64,000 bases of DNA, taken from contig CAYFWF010000024.1 in assembly GCA_964346815.1 (NCBI GenBank), positions 1 to 64,000 on the forward strand, given 5' to 3'. Shown in pieces: positions 41,051 through 49,726 of this stretch. Source of the stretch: CAYFWF01 sp964346815. GTDB taxonomy: Bacteria > Acidobacteriota > Aminicenantia > Aminicenantales > Aminicenantaceae. Below the pieces are notes generated by a model, which was given only the letters and a program-made list of their open reading frames with translations, had not been told where the DNA came from and did no database searches. Positions within the stretch are counted from its first letter, which is position 1, and every line of letters starts with the position of its first letter. The position numbers and the translations under genes are program-made.

Positions 41051-42342
41051 AAGGACCTCTTTATCTGGAAAAAATCGCGGATCATCTGCCATCGGGAAAT
41101 TTTTCCGATCTGCAATTCTCGAAACGCTTTCCAGGATTTCTTTCTCGCTCGGCCGTCGTTGGTGAATATCTTTTCAGCCAATTGGCAGGCCAGCTCAGGA
41201 TACTGGCTGTAGAATCGACGATTCTCCAGCAAGAGAGGAGCTTTTTCGAAGGTCTTGAGGTCTTTGAGGACAAAGCTCTGTTCTAAGAGTTCAGCATATG
41301 GGGCCAAATGTTTTTTAGAGAAGTCTCCATTTTTTTTTGCCCGGATAATGGTTTCCGCAGCCGCCTTTCCTGAGGCGATGGCAAAATTGGCTCCCTCTAG
41401 AAACAACCCAGTGGACAACGTCAATCCAGCGGCGTCACCGGCCACAACCATGCCATCCGTGTAAAGAGTCGGAATCATCCTTTTCCCACCAACCGGAACG
41501 AGATGAGCAGAATATTCCACCAATTGACCGTCCGCAATCAGCTTCTCCACTTCGCGATGCCGTTTGAAATCCTCCAAAAGATCGTTGGCCATGACTTTTT
41601 TCTCAACCAATCCATTCAGCTGAACCACAACACCTACCGACAGGCTTTCTTTATTGGTATAAATGAAAGCACCGCCAGGTATGCCTCTTGTGAAAGGCCC
41701 GATGAATTCCCAGGCTATTCCTTCATCTCCTTTCAGGTTAAAACGTCGATTAATAAGCTCATGGGGCAGCTGTATGATTTCCTTTACACCTTGCTTGATG
41801 TGATGCGGAGAGAGTTTTTTGCGCAGACCGGCCTTTTCTGCCAAAATGGAGCTTACTCCGTCACAGGCGATAACCACGTTTGAAGGAAGTTTGTCTCCGC
41901 CGGCTTTTATGCCTGCTACAGTATTCCCTTCCCACAGGAGATCTTCGGCTTCGAGACCTGTGGCAACCACTACTCCTGCCTGCTCAGCTTTGGATGCGAA
42001 CCAGCGGTCAAACTTGGAGCGGAGCACAGAAAATCCGTTATAAGGAGGCTGGGTGAATTTCTTTGTGGTGAAATCGGCACAGAACGAGGCGTCCTTTGTA
42101 AGGAGTGAAAATTTGTGCCTGGCTATATATCTTTCGACCGGGGCTTCTTCCCAAAAGTGTGGAAAGAGCTCGTTCAGAGAAGGACCGTATAAAGCTCCAC
42201 CCCACATATTCTTGGCGCCGGCAAACTTACCCCTCTCAACGATTAAGGTTTCCAGTCCCGCCTTTGCCAGAAGGAGACCGCATGCACAGCCTGCCGGTCC
42301 GGCTCCAACGATAATGGCATCGAATCTTTGGTTTACAGTCAA
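41047..42342 (-). CDS. fixC: FixC / ETF-quinone oxidoreductase-like flavoprotein
   Basis: A membrane-associated FAD protein that accepts electrons from ETF and passes them to quinone. The Rossmann FAD motif is GAGPAG at 13-18; GAKNMWGGALYG, GVKEIIQLP and the C-terminal GDAAGLTLSTGLFLEGANFAIASG segment are FixC hallmarks. 431 residues, full. With fixX and etfBA nearby this makes a complete FixABCX-like set, though the ETF genes are separated by E1 genes and a gap. Lies 12 bases after the acyl-CoA dehydrogenase gene. Confidence 0.93.
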   Translation of the reverse strand: MTVNQRFDAIIVGAGPAGCACGLLLAKAGLETLIVERGKFAGAKNMWGGALYGPSLNELFPHFWEEAPVERYIARHKFSLLTKDASFCADFTTKKFTQPPYNGFSVLRSKFDRWFASKAEQAGVVVATGLEAEDLLWEGNTVAGIKAGGDKLPSNVVIACDGVSSILAEKAGLRKKLSPHHIKQGVKEIIQLPHELINRRFNLKGDEGIAWEFIGPFTRGIPGGAFIYTNKESLSVGVVVQLNGLVEKKVMANDLLEDFKRHREVEKLIADGQLVEYSAHLVPVGGKRMIPTLYTDGMVVAGDAAGLTLSTGLFLEGANFAIASGKAAAETIIRAKKNGDFSKKHLAPYAELLEQSFVLKDLKTFEKAPLLLENRRFYSQYPELACQLAEKIFTNDGRARKKSWKAFRELQIGKISRWQMIRDFFQIKRSL

Positions 42343-42354
42343 AGCATCAATCCA

Positions 42355-43509
42355 TCATTTAAAAGCTGCCATTTCCAGGAGTTGCTGTCCTATTGTTAGC
42401 TGGTGCATTTGGGCCGTACCGCCGAGTATGGTTGCTGTGATTGCGTCCTGATAGTGGTGTCCCACCGGATAATCGTCGATTGTCCCAAAAGATCCGTGAA
42501 TCTTTACTGCCTGTGATGCCACCCAGAGAGCGGTCTCTGTGGCAAAATACTTGGCATAGGACATCTCTTTTATGTGGCGAGTCCCACGGCTCTTCATATC
42601 GGCCGCATGGTACGCCAGCCACCGCGCAGCTTCTATTCTTGTGGCCATCTCTGCAATGATCTCTTGTATCAATTGATGACCTCCGATGGGCTTTCCAAAC
42701 TGCTCCCGTTCCTTTGCATATTTTATGCAGGCTTCTAGACAGCTCTGGGCAAGACCGACGGAGCCAGCCGCCAGAAAGAGTCGTGCCGTATCGATACCTC
42801 TCAGCGCATCTCTGAGGGCCCGTCCTGTCTCTCCCACTTGGTTTTCCTGGGGCAATTCCATATCCGTGAATCTTAGAGTGCCTTCGCTGCCACCTCTCCA
42901 CGAGATCTTTCCTTTCTGAGGAGTGCTGGAGAAACCTGGCGTTCCTCTCTCGACAATAAAACTGGCCAGCCCTTTGAGTCCCTTGGTTTTATCAGTCTGA
43001 GCGATGAGCAACACGACATCCGCAATTTCTCCGTTGGTGATGAAGATTTTTGTTCCGTTGATGACCCAGCGGTTTCCTTTACGTACAGCCGAAGTCTCGA
43101 TCATGGAAGAATCGCTTCCTGCATTTGGCTCGACCACAGCTCCAGACATGATCGATTCGCCTCTGCAGACCGGAGGGATGTATTTCTGTTTCTGCTCTTC
43201 TGTACCGGCATCTAAAAGATTCGTCGCCGGTTGGATGGGGCCACTTACGGCTGCCTGGGTTACGGATAAACTCGCCATGCAGAGGGATTCCCAAATGATT
43301 GCCGAAGTCACGTAGTCGAGTCCCAAGCCCCCATACTCCTGGGGTATGTGCGGAGCCAGGAGACCCTGTGAAGCGAATTTTTTTATGACGCTGGGATCGA
43401 AATTCTCCCGGCGTTCGTTTTCCTTGAGCGGGGGCAAGATCTCTTGTTCGGCGAACTTTCTAGCCATATCCTGGAACATTTTCTGTTCTTCTGTGAGTTC
43501 GAAATCCAT
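42355..43509 (-). CDS. Acyl-CoA dehydrogenase family protein lacking the usual catalytic Glu
   Basis: An FAD enzyme of the acyl-CoA dehydrogenase fold: helical N-domain (LTEEQKMFQDMARKFA), middle beta domain (AVVEPNAGSDSS, GTKIFITNG), C-domain (REQFGKPIGGHQLIQ, AVKIHGSFGTIDDYPVGHHYQDA). The classic base sits in the YEGT motif; here the aligned residues are LGGT with G363. The alternative site used by isovaleryl-CoA dehydrogenase (ER in LERL) reads TARL, with A242. It may therefore use another base or catalyse a different reaction such as desulfination or decarboxylation. Probably feeds electrons to ETF/FixC. Confidence 0.9.
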   Translation of the reverse strand: MDFELTEEQKMFQDMARKFAEQEILPPLKENERRENFDPSVIKKFASQGLLAPHIPQEYGGLGLDYVTSAIIWESLCMASLSVTQAAVSGPIQPATNLLDAGTEEQKQKYIPPVCRGESIMSGAVVEPNAGSDSSMIETSAVRKGNRWVINGTKIFITNGEIADVVLLIAQTDKTKGLKGLASFIVERGTPGFSSTPQKGKISWRGGSEGTLRFTDMELPQENQVGETGRALRDALRGIDTARLFLAAGSVGLAQSCLEACIKYAKEREQFGKPIGGHQLIQEIIAEMATRIEAARWLAYHAADMKSRGTRHIKEMSYAKYFATETALWVASQAVKIHGSFGTIDDYPVGHHYQDAITATILGGTAQMHQLTIGQQLLEMAAFK

Positions 43510-43516
43510 ATTTTCC

Positions 43517-43915
43517 TCACTTTCCCTTTTCCACGAATTCCATCAGCACACCATGGGTTCCACTTGGGTGAAGGAACACACTCATGCCTTCGGCTCCGGG
43601 CTTTGGTTCTCCAAGTACATCCAGTCCCGAAGCCTTGAGCGATGAAACAGCCGCATGGATGTCATCCACTTCATAGCAGATATGGTGGAATCCCTCGCCT
43701 CTTTTTTCCAGGAATTTTGCCATCACACCTTCATTCCCGATGGGCTCGATAAGTTCGATCGAAACTTCTCCAATCTTGACCATACTAACCTTTAATGTCC
43801 CGTTTCCTCCTATGATTGGAGCGGACGATTCCAGTTTGAAAACCGATCGGTAAAATCCCCGCGCCTCCTCAAGATCCTTCACAGCCATCCCCAGGTGACT
43901 GATTTGTTTGATCAT
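43517..43915 (-). CDS. Methylmalonyl-CoA epimerase-like VOC protein
   Basis: A vicinal-oxygen-chelate protein of 132 residues closely following the methylmalonyl-CoA epimerase pattern: metal ligands H7 (ISHLGMAV), a second His in GEGFHHICYEV and Glu in LMEFVEK; LVEPI-like IELIEPIG and a C-terminal THGVLMEF. The enzyme would interconvert (R)- and (S)-methylmalonyl-CoA from propionyl-CoA, an end product of valine and isoleucine breakdown. No mutase gene is in the window, and glyoxalase relatives are an alternative. First gene of its operon; GGAGG lies before the ATG. Confidence 0.82.
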   Translation of the reverse strand: MIKQISHLGMAVKDLEEARGFYRSVFKLESSAPIIGGNGTLKVSMVKIGEVSIELIEPIGNEGVMAKFLEKRGEGFHHICYEVDDIHAAVSSLKASGLDVLGEPKPGAEGMSVFLHPSGTHGVLMEFVEKGK

Positions 43916-43968
43916 GTATAGCCTCCAGGCTGATAAAGTGTATCGAGGTGAAAAACAGAGCTTAGAAA

Positions 43969-43997
43969 CTTATAACACAGGGAAAATTTGAAGTCAA
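43969..43997 (-). promoter_or_regulatory. Sigma-70-type promoter for the epimerase/ACAD/fixCX operon
   Basis: On the minus strand TTGACT and TATAAG are separated by exactly 17 bases, with a predicted start near 43962 and a 46-base leader containing CTGGAGGC. One of the best promoter matches in the window. Confidence 0.65.
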
Positions 43998-44096
43998 AGA
44001 TACGGAAATGAATCCTGTCACCTCGTTATTGATCCTGACATGTTTCTGATGAATCTTTTCAATGTGAGCCTTTTGGAATCAACAAAAACTCTATGC

Positions 44097-44125
44097 TTGC
44101 TTTTTAAAAACAGTTCATTAATAAT
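44097..44125 (+). promoter_or_regulatory. Candidate promoter for hisC
   Basis: TTGCTT and AATAAT are 17 bases apart. The transcript would start near 44132, leaving a leader of only 9-18 bases without a Shine-Dalgarno, which makes the start of the gene below uncertain. Confidence 0.4.
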
Positions 44126-44149
44126 CTATTCCTTGATAATTTGTTCACA

Positions 44150-45250
44150 GTGAAAAAATTAATAAGAAATAACGTCCTGAAGATTGAGCAATATGAACCA
44201 GGTAAACCTGTAGAAGTTCTGAAGAGAGAACTTGCCCTGGAGGGTGAAGTTTTAAAGCTGGCCTCGAATGAGAATCCTTTAGGTCCATCGCCCCTTGCTA
44301 TCAAGGCTGTCCGGAAGAATTTAAAAGATTCCCATCTTTACCCTGATGACAGCTGCTGCAATTTGAAAGAAAAGTTGTCCGAACATCTTCGGGTTTCTCC
44401 AGAGAATCTAAGCATTGGCAACGGAACCACAGAGCTGATTCTCCTTCTTGGAATTGTCTTTCTGAGCCCCGAAGAAACATTGATCATGAGCCAATCTTCT
44501 TTCATCATGGCCAAAATTGTTGCCCAAATCATAGGATGCAATTTGATGGAAGTTCCATTAAAAGAGTATCGGCACGACCTCGCTGCCATCTTGAAATCCA
44601 TTACTCCTGATACCAAGATCGTTTATCTTGATAATCCGATGAACCCCATTGGAACTATGATGTCCCATTCCGAGATATGGAAGTTTATGGAAAATATCCC
44701 CGATAATATAGTGGTTGTGTTGGACGAAGCCTACCATGATTACGTCAACCATGGAGATTATCCTCAATCCGTAAGGTTTGTGGAAGAGGGAAGGAACGTG
44801 GTTGTTTTGCGAACTTTTTCCAAGATGTATGGATTGGCTGGATTTCGTGTGGGATACTGTATAGCAAAAAACGAATTTATCCAGGCGATCGAAAAAGTCG
44901 GCCCTCCGTTTTCCGTCAACAGGGTAGGTCAAATCGCCGCAGCCGCAGCGCTGAAAGACAGAGAGCATATTCAGAGAACCAAGAAGATAAATGAGAAAGG
45001 AAAGCGATACCTGTACGAGTATTTCAGAAAGCTTGACATCTTCTATATACCATCCGAAACTAATTTTGTGACCTTTGAAGTAAAGGCCGATGCAAGAGGG
45101 ATAGCCGAAGAACTCCAGAGAAAGGGTATTATTATCAGGCCTTTGTCCATGTACGGGCAGCCTAATCTGTTACGGATTACCGTAGGTACGCCCCACCAAA
45201 TCAAGAGGTTTATGGAAACGTTCCGTAAGCTCTATAAAAAATTTGTTTAG
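44150..45250 (+). CDS. hisC: HisC-like pyridoxal-phosphate aminotransferase
   Basis: A class II fold-type I aminotransferase with the histidinol-phosphate/aromatic aminotransferase pattern: LASNENPLGPSP, LSIGNGTTELI, VYLDNPMNPIGT, LDEAYHDYV, the PLP-lysine in RTFSKMYGLAGFRVGY and the C-terminal RITVGTP. No other his genes are present, and it precedes iorAB, so the likely job is to transaminate aromatic amino acids to aryl-pyruvates. The GTG start is tentative; a TTG nine bases upstream is the alternative and neither has a ribosome site. Confidence 0.87.
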   Translation: MKKLIRNNVLKIEQYEPGKPVEVLKRELALEGEVLKLASNENPLGPSPLAIKAVRKNLKDSHLYPDDSCCNLKEKLSEHLRVSPENLSIGNGTTELILLLGIVFLSPEETLIMSQSSFIMAKIVAQIIGCNLMEVPLKEYRHDLAAILKSITPDTKIVYLDNPMNPIGTMMSHSEIWKFMENIPDNIVVVLDEAYHDYVNHGDYPQSVRFVEEGRNVVVLRTFSKMYGLAGFRVGYCIAKNEFIQAIEKVGPPFSVNRVGQIAAAAALKDREHIQRTKKINEKGKRYLYEYFRKLDIFYIPSETNFVTFEVKADARGIAEELQRKGIIIRPLSMYGQPNLLRITVGTPHQIKRFMETFRKLYKKFV

Positions 45251-45296
45251 CCTGTGCTGATTTGGATATCAGCAGCAATAAAAATTGCGGAAGCAA

Positions 45297-47183
45297 ATGG
45301 ATCGATACGGGAAGGTCGGAATATTACTGGGGAATGTTGCCATTGCCAGGGGAATCGTGGAAAGCGGTTGTCATGTCGTGACTTCTTATCCAGGAACCCC
45401 GAGTTCTGAAATCATCCCTGCTGTGGTTATGTTCAAGAAAGAATTGGGTTTGAAGACCTATGTCGAGTGGTCAACAAATGAAAAAGTCGCGTTCGACAAT
45501 GCCTTGGCTGCGAGCTTGACAGGAAAAAGAGCCGCCGTTGCCATGAAGCAAGTTGGACTTAACGTCGCTTCTGATTCTCTCATGAGTTCCGCGTATACGG
45601 GTGTGGTCGGAGGATTGGTCGTCATCAGTTGTGATGACCCTGGGCCTCACAGTTCACAGACTGAGCAGGATTCCCGGTTTTATGCCATGTTCGCCAAAAT
45701 TCCTGTCTTTGACCCTTCAACGCCTCAGGAAGCCAAGGAGATGATAAAAGATGCCTTCGAGCTTTCTGAAGAGTTCCAAATTCCTGTACTTCTGCGTCCC
45801 ACAATCAGGGTTTCCCATGCCAAACAGAATGTCCAGCTTCTTCCCCATCAAGTTCTTGAAAGAAAGGCTTGCTTCGAGAAGGATCCAGACCGATGGGCTG
45901 CAACTCCGAGACATAGGCTTAAACTTCATACCCAGCTGAATAACACCCTTGAAAAAATAAAAGAAAAATTCGAACAGGATACCGGATGGAATTATGAAGT
46001 GAAAGCATCTCAAGGCTCCAGTCTTGGAATCATCACTTGCAGTGCAAGCTTTGTGGCCTTGATGGATCTTATCGAGGAATTCAACCTGAAGGAGGTTCTG
46101 GATATCATGAAGATAGGTTCACCTTATCCGCTTCCTCAAAATAAGATTCGAGATTTTATTGACCGCCACGAGACAGTTTTGATACTCGAGGAGCCGGGAT
46201 CGGTGATCGAGACTCAAATCATCGATAAAAACAAAGTCATGGGAAAGCTGACCGGTCACGTCCCTCTTCAGGGAGAACTCACACCTGAGGTTCTGCATGG
46301 TACACTGGCGAAAATATTAAGAGAACTCGGAATTTCCGAACTCAAAACGACCTCAGACCTGAAACTTGATCAACTTATCGAGGACCTCGATCTGCCTATC
46401 CGAAAGCCAACGCTGTGCGCGGGATGTCCTGAAAGAGCAGCGTTCTTTGCCATTAAGAGGGCTTTTCCCAAAGCCATCTATCCCAGCGATATCGGTTGCT
46501 ACACACTCGGACTCAATCTGGGAGCCGTGGACACGGTTCTGGATATGGGGGCTGGGATCACCTTTGCCAGCGGATTCTATCAAGCCTATCATCAAGACGA
46601 TTCCGATATTCCTATTATAGCCACCATGGGGGATTCCACTTTCTTTCATTCTGGGACAGCATCCCTTCTGAATGCTGTCTATAACAATGCCCGATTTATA
46701 TTGGTCATCCTGGATAACGAAGTCACTGCTATGACAGGGATGCAGCCGACTCCGGGATCAGGGATGACTGCAGATGGAAGCGAGGGAGTGAAAATACCTC
46801 TAGAGGAACTGGTCACAGGGTGCGGGATCAGATGGATCAGGACCATAGATCCCTATGATGTGAAAGGATTGATTCAAATCCTAAAAGAAGGGAGAGATTA
46901 CACCCAGGAGATTGATGGCGGAATCGCCGTGATTGTAGCCAGACATCCTTGTATCATCCGGTATCCCGAGGTCTGTCAGACAAATCGAATAGAAGTGGAG
47001 ATAACCGATCAATGCAATGGGTGTATGTACTGTGTCGATTTTTTTGAATGCCCAGCACTCCGGCCGGATGAGAAAGAAGAAATTGTCGAAATAGATAGAA
47101 CCCTCTGTATTGACTGTGGAGTGTGTATGCATGTGTGCCCAAGAGGTGCCATTGTCCGAACGAGTGAGAAAGGCGCGGAGTAA
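45297..47183 (+). CDS. iorA: Indolepyruvate:ferredoxin oxidoreductase, alpha subunit
   Basis: IorA carries thiamin diphosphate and iron-sulfur clusters and decarboxylates aryl-pyruvates oxidatively to aryl-acyl-CoA, reducing ferredoxin. The N-terminal domain has TSYPGTPSSEI and GPHSSQTEQDSR; the ThDP motif is GDSTFFHSGTASLLNAVYN; TLCAGCPERAAFFA and SDIGCYTLG are typical. The C-terminus has two cluster motifs, CNGCMYCVDFFEC and CIDCGVCMHVCP. 628 residues. The ATG is used; a TTG four codons upstream is possible. Directly follows the aminotransferase and precedes iorB. Confidence 0.95.
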   Translation: MDRYGKVGILLGNVAIARGIVESGCHVVTSYPGTPSSEIIPAVVMFKKELGLKTYVEWSTNEKVAFDNALAASLTGKRAAVAMKQVGLNVASDSLMSSAYTGVVGGLVVISCDDPGPHSSQTEQDSRFYAMFAKIPVFDPSTPQEAKEMIKDAFELSEEFQIPVLLRPTIRVSHAKQNVQLLPHQVLERKACFEKDPDRWAATPRHRLKLHTQLNNTLEKIKEKFEQDTGWNYEVKASQGSSLGIITCSASFVALMDLIEEFNLKEVLDIMKIGSPYPLPQNKIRDFIDRHETVLILEEPGSVIETQIIDKNKVMGKLTGHVPLQGELTPEVLHGTLAKILRELGISELKTTSDLKLDQLIEDLDLPIRKPTLCAGCPERAAFFAIKRAFPKAIYPSDIGCYTLGLNLGAVDTVLDMGAGITFASGFYQAYHQDDSDIPIIATMGDSTFFHSGTASLLNAVYNNARFILVILDNEVTAMTGMQPTPGSGMTADGSEGVKIPLEELVTGCGIRWIRTIDPYDVKGLIQILKEGRDYTQEIDGGIAVIVARHPCIIRYPEVCQTNRIEVEITDQCNGCMYCVDFFECPALRPDEKEEIVEIDRTLCIDCGVCMHVCPRGAIVRTSEKGAE

Positions 47184-47214
47184 ACAGAGTAAACAAGATA
47201 TGTAATCGAACTAG

Positions 47215-47775
47215 ATGACGATGAAAACACAGATTGTATTAGCGGGAGTCGGCGGACAGGGCGTGCTTTTTGCCTCCAGGATTTTTTCTGCGCTCGGATT
47301 GGAGTTGGGGTTGAATGTATTGGGATCCGAGACCCACGGCATGAGTCAGCGGGGTGGTTCGGTTGTGGCCCACCTGAAGCTGGGGGATTTTTATGGCCCC
47401 ATCATCCGCACAGGTACAGCAGACATTCTTTATTCGTTCGAAGAGAAGGAAACTTACAAGACATTGAGATTTCTGAAGAACGGAGGTGTTTGTTTTACGA
47501 ATCTCGAGGATCGGATACGATTCGACCAGAAGATCTTAAATCATTTGAAGAAGAAAAAGATCATATTCAAGGCATTCGATGCAAACAAGGAAGCCTTAAA
47601 AATAGGATCTGTAAGATCAGCCAATATTGCACTCATCGGTTATTCTGTGGGGACGGGACTTTCGCCTTTCAAACGTGATGATATGATCTCTGTACTGGGG
47701 AAGGTGAGCCGAGAAAACGATCTCAAGATGAATTTGAAGGCATTTGAAATGGGCTATCAGGAAGGGAAACTATGA
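47215..47775 (+). CDS. iorB: Indolepyruvate:ferredoxin oxidoreductase, beta subunit
   Basis: IorB, the pyruvate-oxidoreductase gamma-type subunit that helps bind CoA. Signature segments are VLAGVGGQGVLFASRI, ETHGMSQRGGSVVAHLKLG and the C-terminal NLKAFEMGYQEG. 186 residues. A 31-base spacing from iorA; its last 6 bases overlap the convergent small gene at 47770. Confidence 0.94.
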   Translation: MTMKTQIVLAGVGGQGVLFASRIFSALGLELGLNVLGSETHGMSQRGGSVVAHLKLGDFYGPIIRTGTADILYSFEEKETYKTLRFLKNGGVCFTNLEDRIRFDQKILNHLKKKKIIFKAFDANKEALKIGSVRSANIALIGYSVGTGLSPFKRDDMISVLGKVSRENDLKMNLKAFEMGYQEGKL

Positions 47776-48060
47776 ATCTCTCTGCTGCTTGGTTTTGACA
47801 TTTTCTTCGGCTTTTTTCATCAGCTCAAAAATCTGGACCAGCTTTGGTTGTGCGGGTTCATAAATAAGAGCAATTTCATCAGCCGTATAGTTCTGTCCGA
47901 TAAACTCGTTGACCGGAATAATATTTTTCCAGCAATCGATAATTCTGGTGCAGGGCAGGCTTGCATTCATCCTCCGGCAGTACTCGAAAGGAACTTTGTG
48001 CCCTAATGGACTGCAGTATTGCTGAAGGCGATCATGGACATCGATTTTTTGATCTTTCAT
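47770..48060 (-). CDS. Cys-rich small protein, unknown function
   Basis: A 96-residue protein with four cysteines in the first half (C16, C28, C37, C43) arranged as YCSPLG-x6-EYCRR-x7-PCTRIIDCWK, a spacing that looks like a metal or cluster site. The C-terminal half is a plain helix. I do not recognise a named family, although similar small proteins seem to occur in anaerobes. It follows trpB2 by 11 bases and has AAGG upstream, so it is probably cotranscribed with it. Confidence 0.7.
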   Translation of the reverse strand: MKDQKIDVHDRLQQYCSPLGHKVPFEYCRRMNASLPCTRIIDCWKNIIPVNEFIGQNYTADEIALIYEPAQPKLVQIFELMKKAEENVKTKQQRDS

Positions 48061-48071
48061 TTACCTTGTTT

Positions 48072-49442
48072 TCATTCTGGCTTGGGAAGTCCTTTCAATG
48101 CCTCCTGGAATTTTCTCAATTCCTCATCAGGAAGAGCATAATCGGATAACTCGCCAGCAAAATAGCTTTGATACCCTGAAAGGTCCAATAGCCCATGACC
48201 GCTGTAATTGAACAAAATGACTTTTTCTTTTCCTTCTTCTATTGCTTTTTTGGCCTCATCGATGACACAGGCTACGGCATGGCTCGTTTCAGGTGCGGTT
48301 ATAGCGCCCTCTGTTTGGGCCCATAGAACAGCGGATTCGTAACATTTTAGCTGGTGAAAGGCGCGGGGTTTTAGCAGTCCTTCGACGACACCTTTGCTGA
48401 CCAGCGGTGCCATTCCATGATAGCGAAGACCTCCTGCATGGATTGGAGGCGGAACGAAGGTATGGCCGAGGGAGTGCATCGGTAGCAGCGGCGTCATGCG
48501 AGCCGTATCCCCATGATCATAGGCAAAGGGAGCTCGAGTCAGCGTCGGACAGGCTTCAGGTTCTGTTGGGATGATGTCTATTTCTGATCCTTGGATCTTA
48601 TCGTAGACAAACGGAAAAGCCAAACCAGCAAAATTGCTTCCGCCCCCTGCACAACCGATAACAACATCCGGTATTTTCTCACCTATTGACTCAAGCTGTT
48701 TTTTTGCTTCAAGACCTATGATTGTCTGGTGAAGGAGGACATGGTTCAGGACACTTCCAAGGGAATAGCGTGTTTTCCCTGTTTTATCCGTGACGGCGGC
48801 TTCGATCGCTTCGCTTATGGCTATTCCGAGGCTCCCGGAGGTATCAGGCATTTTTTCAAGGATGTCTCGTCCGGCCTTGGTTTCGGTGCTCGGACTGGAG
48901 ACACAGTTTGCTCCCCAGGTCTGCATCATCACTTTACGATAGGGTTTCTGATCGAAACTGATCCTTACCATGAAGACTTTGCATTCCAGTCCGAGGAGGT
49001 TGCAGGCAAAAGCCAGAGCGCTTCCCCATTGTCCAGCCCCTGTTTCCGTCGTCAGGCGCTCGATCCCAGACTGCTTATTATACCATGCCTGAGCAACGGA
49101 TGTGTTCGGCTTATGACTCCCAGGAGGGCTGAGACTCTCATCTTTATAATAGATGCGTGCAGGAGTTTTCAGATAGTTTTCTAGATAGACTGCTCGACGA
49201 AGAGGAGTCGGCCTCCAACGGTAAAGAATCTCGATCACCTCTTCTGGAATATCTATCCAGCGCTCTCGACTTACCTCCTGTTCTATCAGATTCATCGGGA
49301 AAACTGGGGCAAGCATATCCGGAGTAACTGGATTTCCGTCAGGGCCAAGTGGAGGGTTGAGCGGTGTGGGGAAATCTGAGGCTAAGTTGTACCACTGTCG
49401 AGGGATGTCCCTTTCTGAGAGATGGATTTTTTTTGTTGTCAT
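48072..49442 (-). CDS. trpB2: Tryptophan synthase beta-like protein (TrpB2 type)
   Basis: A fold-type II PLP enzyme of the TrpB2 clade. The PLP-lysine is K111 in PGSHKPNTS; TETGAGQWG, GCAGGGSNFAGLAFPF and the insert around GGLRYHGMAPLVS distinguish TrpB2 from TrpB1. It would make tryptophan from serine and indole, perhaps without TrpA, which is absent here. Next to Ior it might also recycle indole. The ATG with AAGGAGAG upstream gives 456 residues; a longer frame lacks a site. A TATAAT -10 lies at 49497-49502 on the minus strand without a clear -35. Confidence 0.9.
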   Translation of the reverse strand: MTTKKIHLSERDIPRQWYNLASDFPTPLNPPLGPDGNPVTPDMLAPVFPMNLIEQEVSRERWIDIPEEVIEILYRWRPTPLRRAVYLENYLKTPARIYYKDESLSPPGSHKPNTSVAQAWYNKQSGIERLTTETGAGQWGSALAFACNLLGLECKVFMVRISFDQKPYRKVMMQTWGANCVSSPSTETKAGRDILEKMPDTSGSLGIAISEAIEAAVTDKTGKTRYSLGSVLNHVLLHQTIIGLEAKKQLESIGEKIPDVVIGCAGGGSNFAGLAFPFVYDKIQGSEIDIIPTEPEACPTLTRAPFAYDHGDTARMTPLLPMHSLGHTFVPPPIHAGGLRYHGMAPLVSKGVVEGLLKPRAFHQLKCYESAVLWAQTEGAITAPETSHAVACVIDEAKKAIEEGKEKVILFNYSGHGLLDLSGYQSYFAGELSDYALPDEELRKFQEALKGLPKPE

Positions 49443-49588
49443 TGTATTCTCTCCTTTCTCGTGAGATGGGATAAAATATAGATGATTTCGATATGCATTA
49501 TAATTAGCTGGAGAATACAACGCATAAGATAGATGAGCCCTTTTTGAGACACTGGGAACCTTGGAGTCAGAGCATTTTGCATCTTAAA

Positions 49589-49618
49589 TTGTTTACAAAC
49601 ATTTCAGCAAATTATAAA
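49589..49618 (+). promoter_or_regulatory. Candidate promoter for the beta-oxidation pair, with dyad
   Basis: TTGTTT and TATAAA are 18 bases apart. The -35 box is covered by a 12-base inverted repeat (TGTTT-AC-AAACA, 49590-49601), possibly an operator. The transcript would have a leader of about 100 bases with no other notable element before the AAGGAGG site of the next gene. Confidence 0.4.
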
Positions 49619-49726
49619 ATTGCATTTCCTGAAAAGTCAATGGATTCTTAAAATGGCACTTCTTTTCGTCTTCGAAGATGATCGTTCCCACGCATTAATG
49701 AGAAGTTCAAGATAAGGAGGCACATA

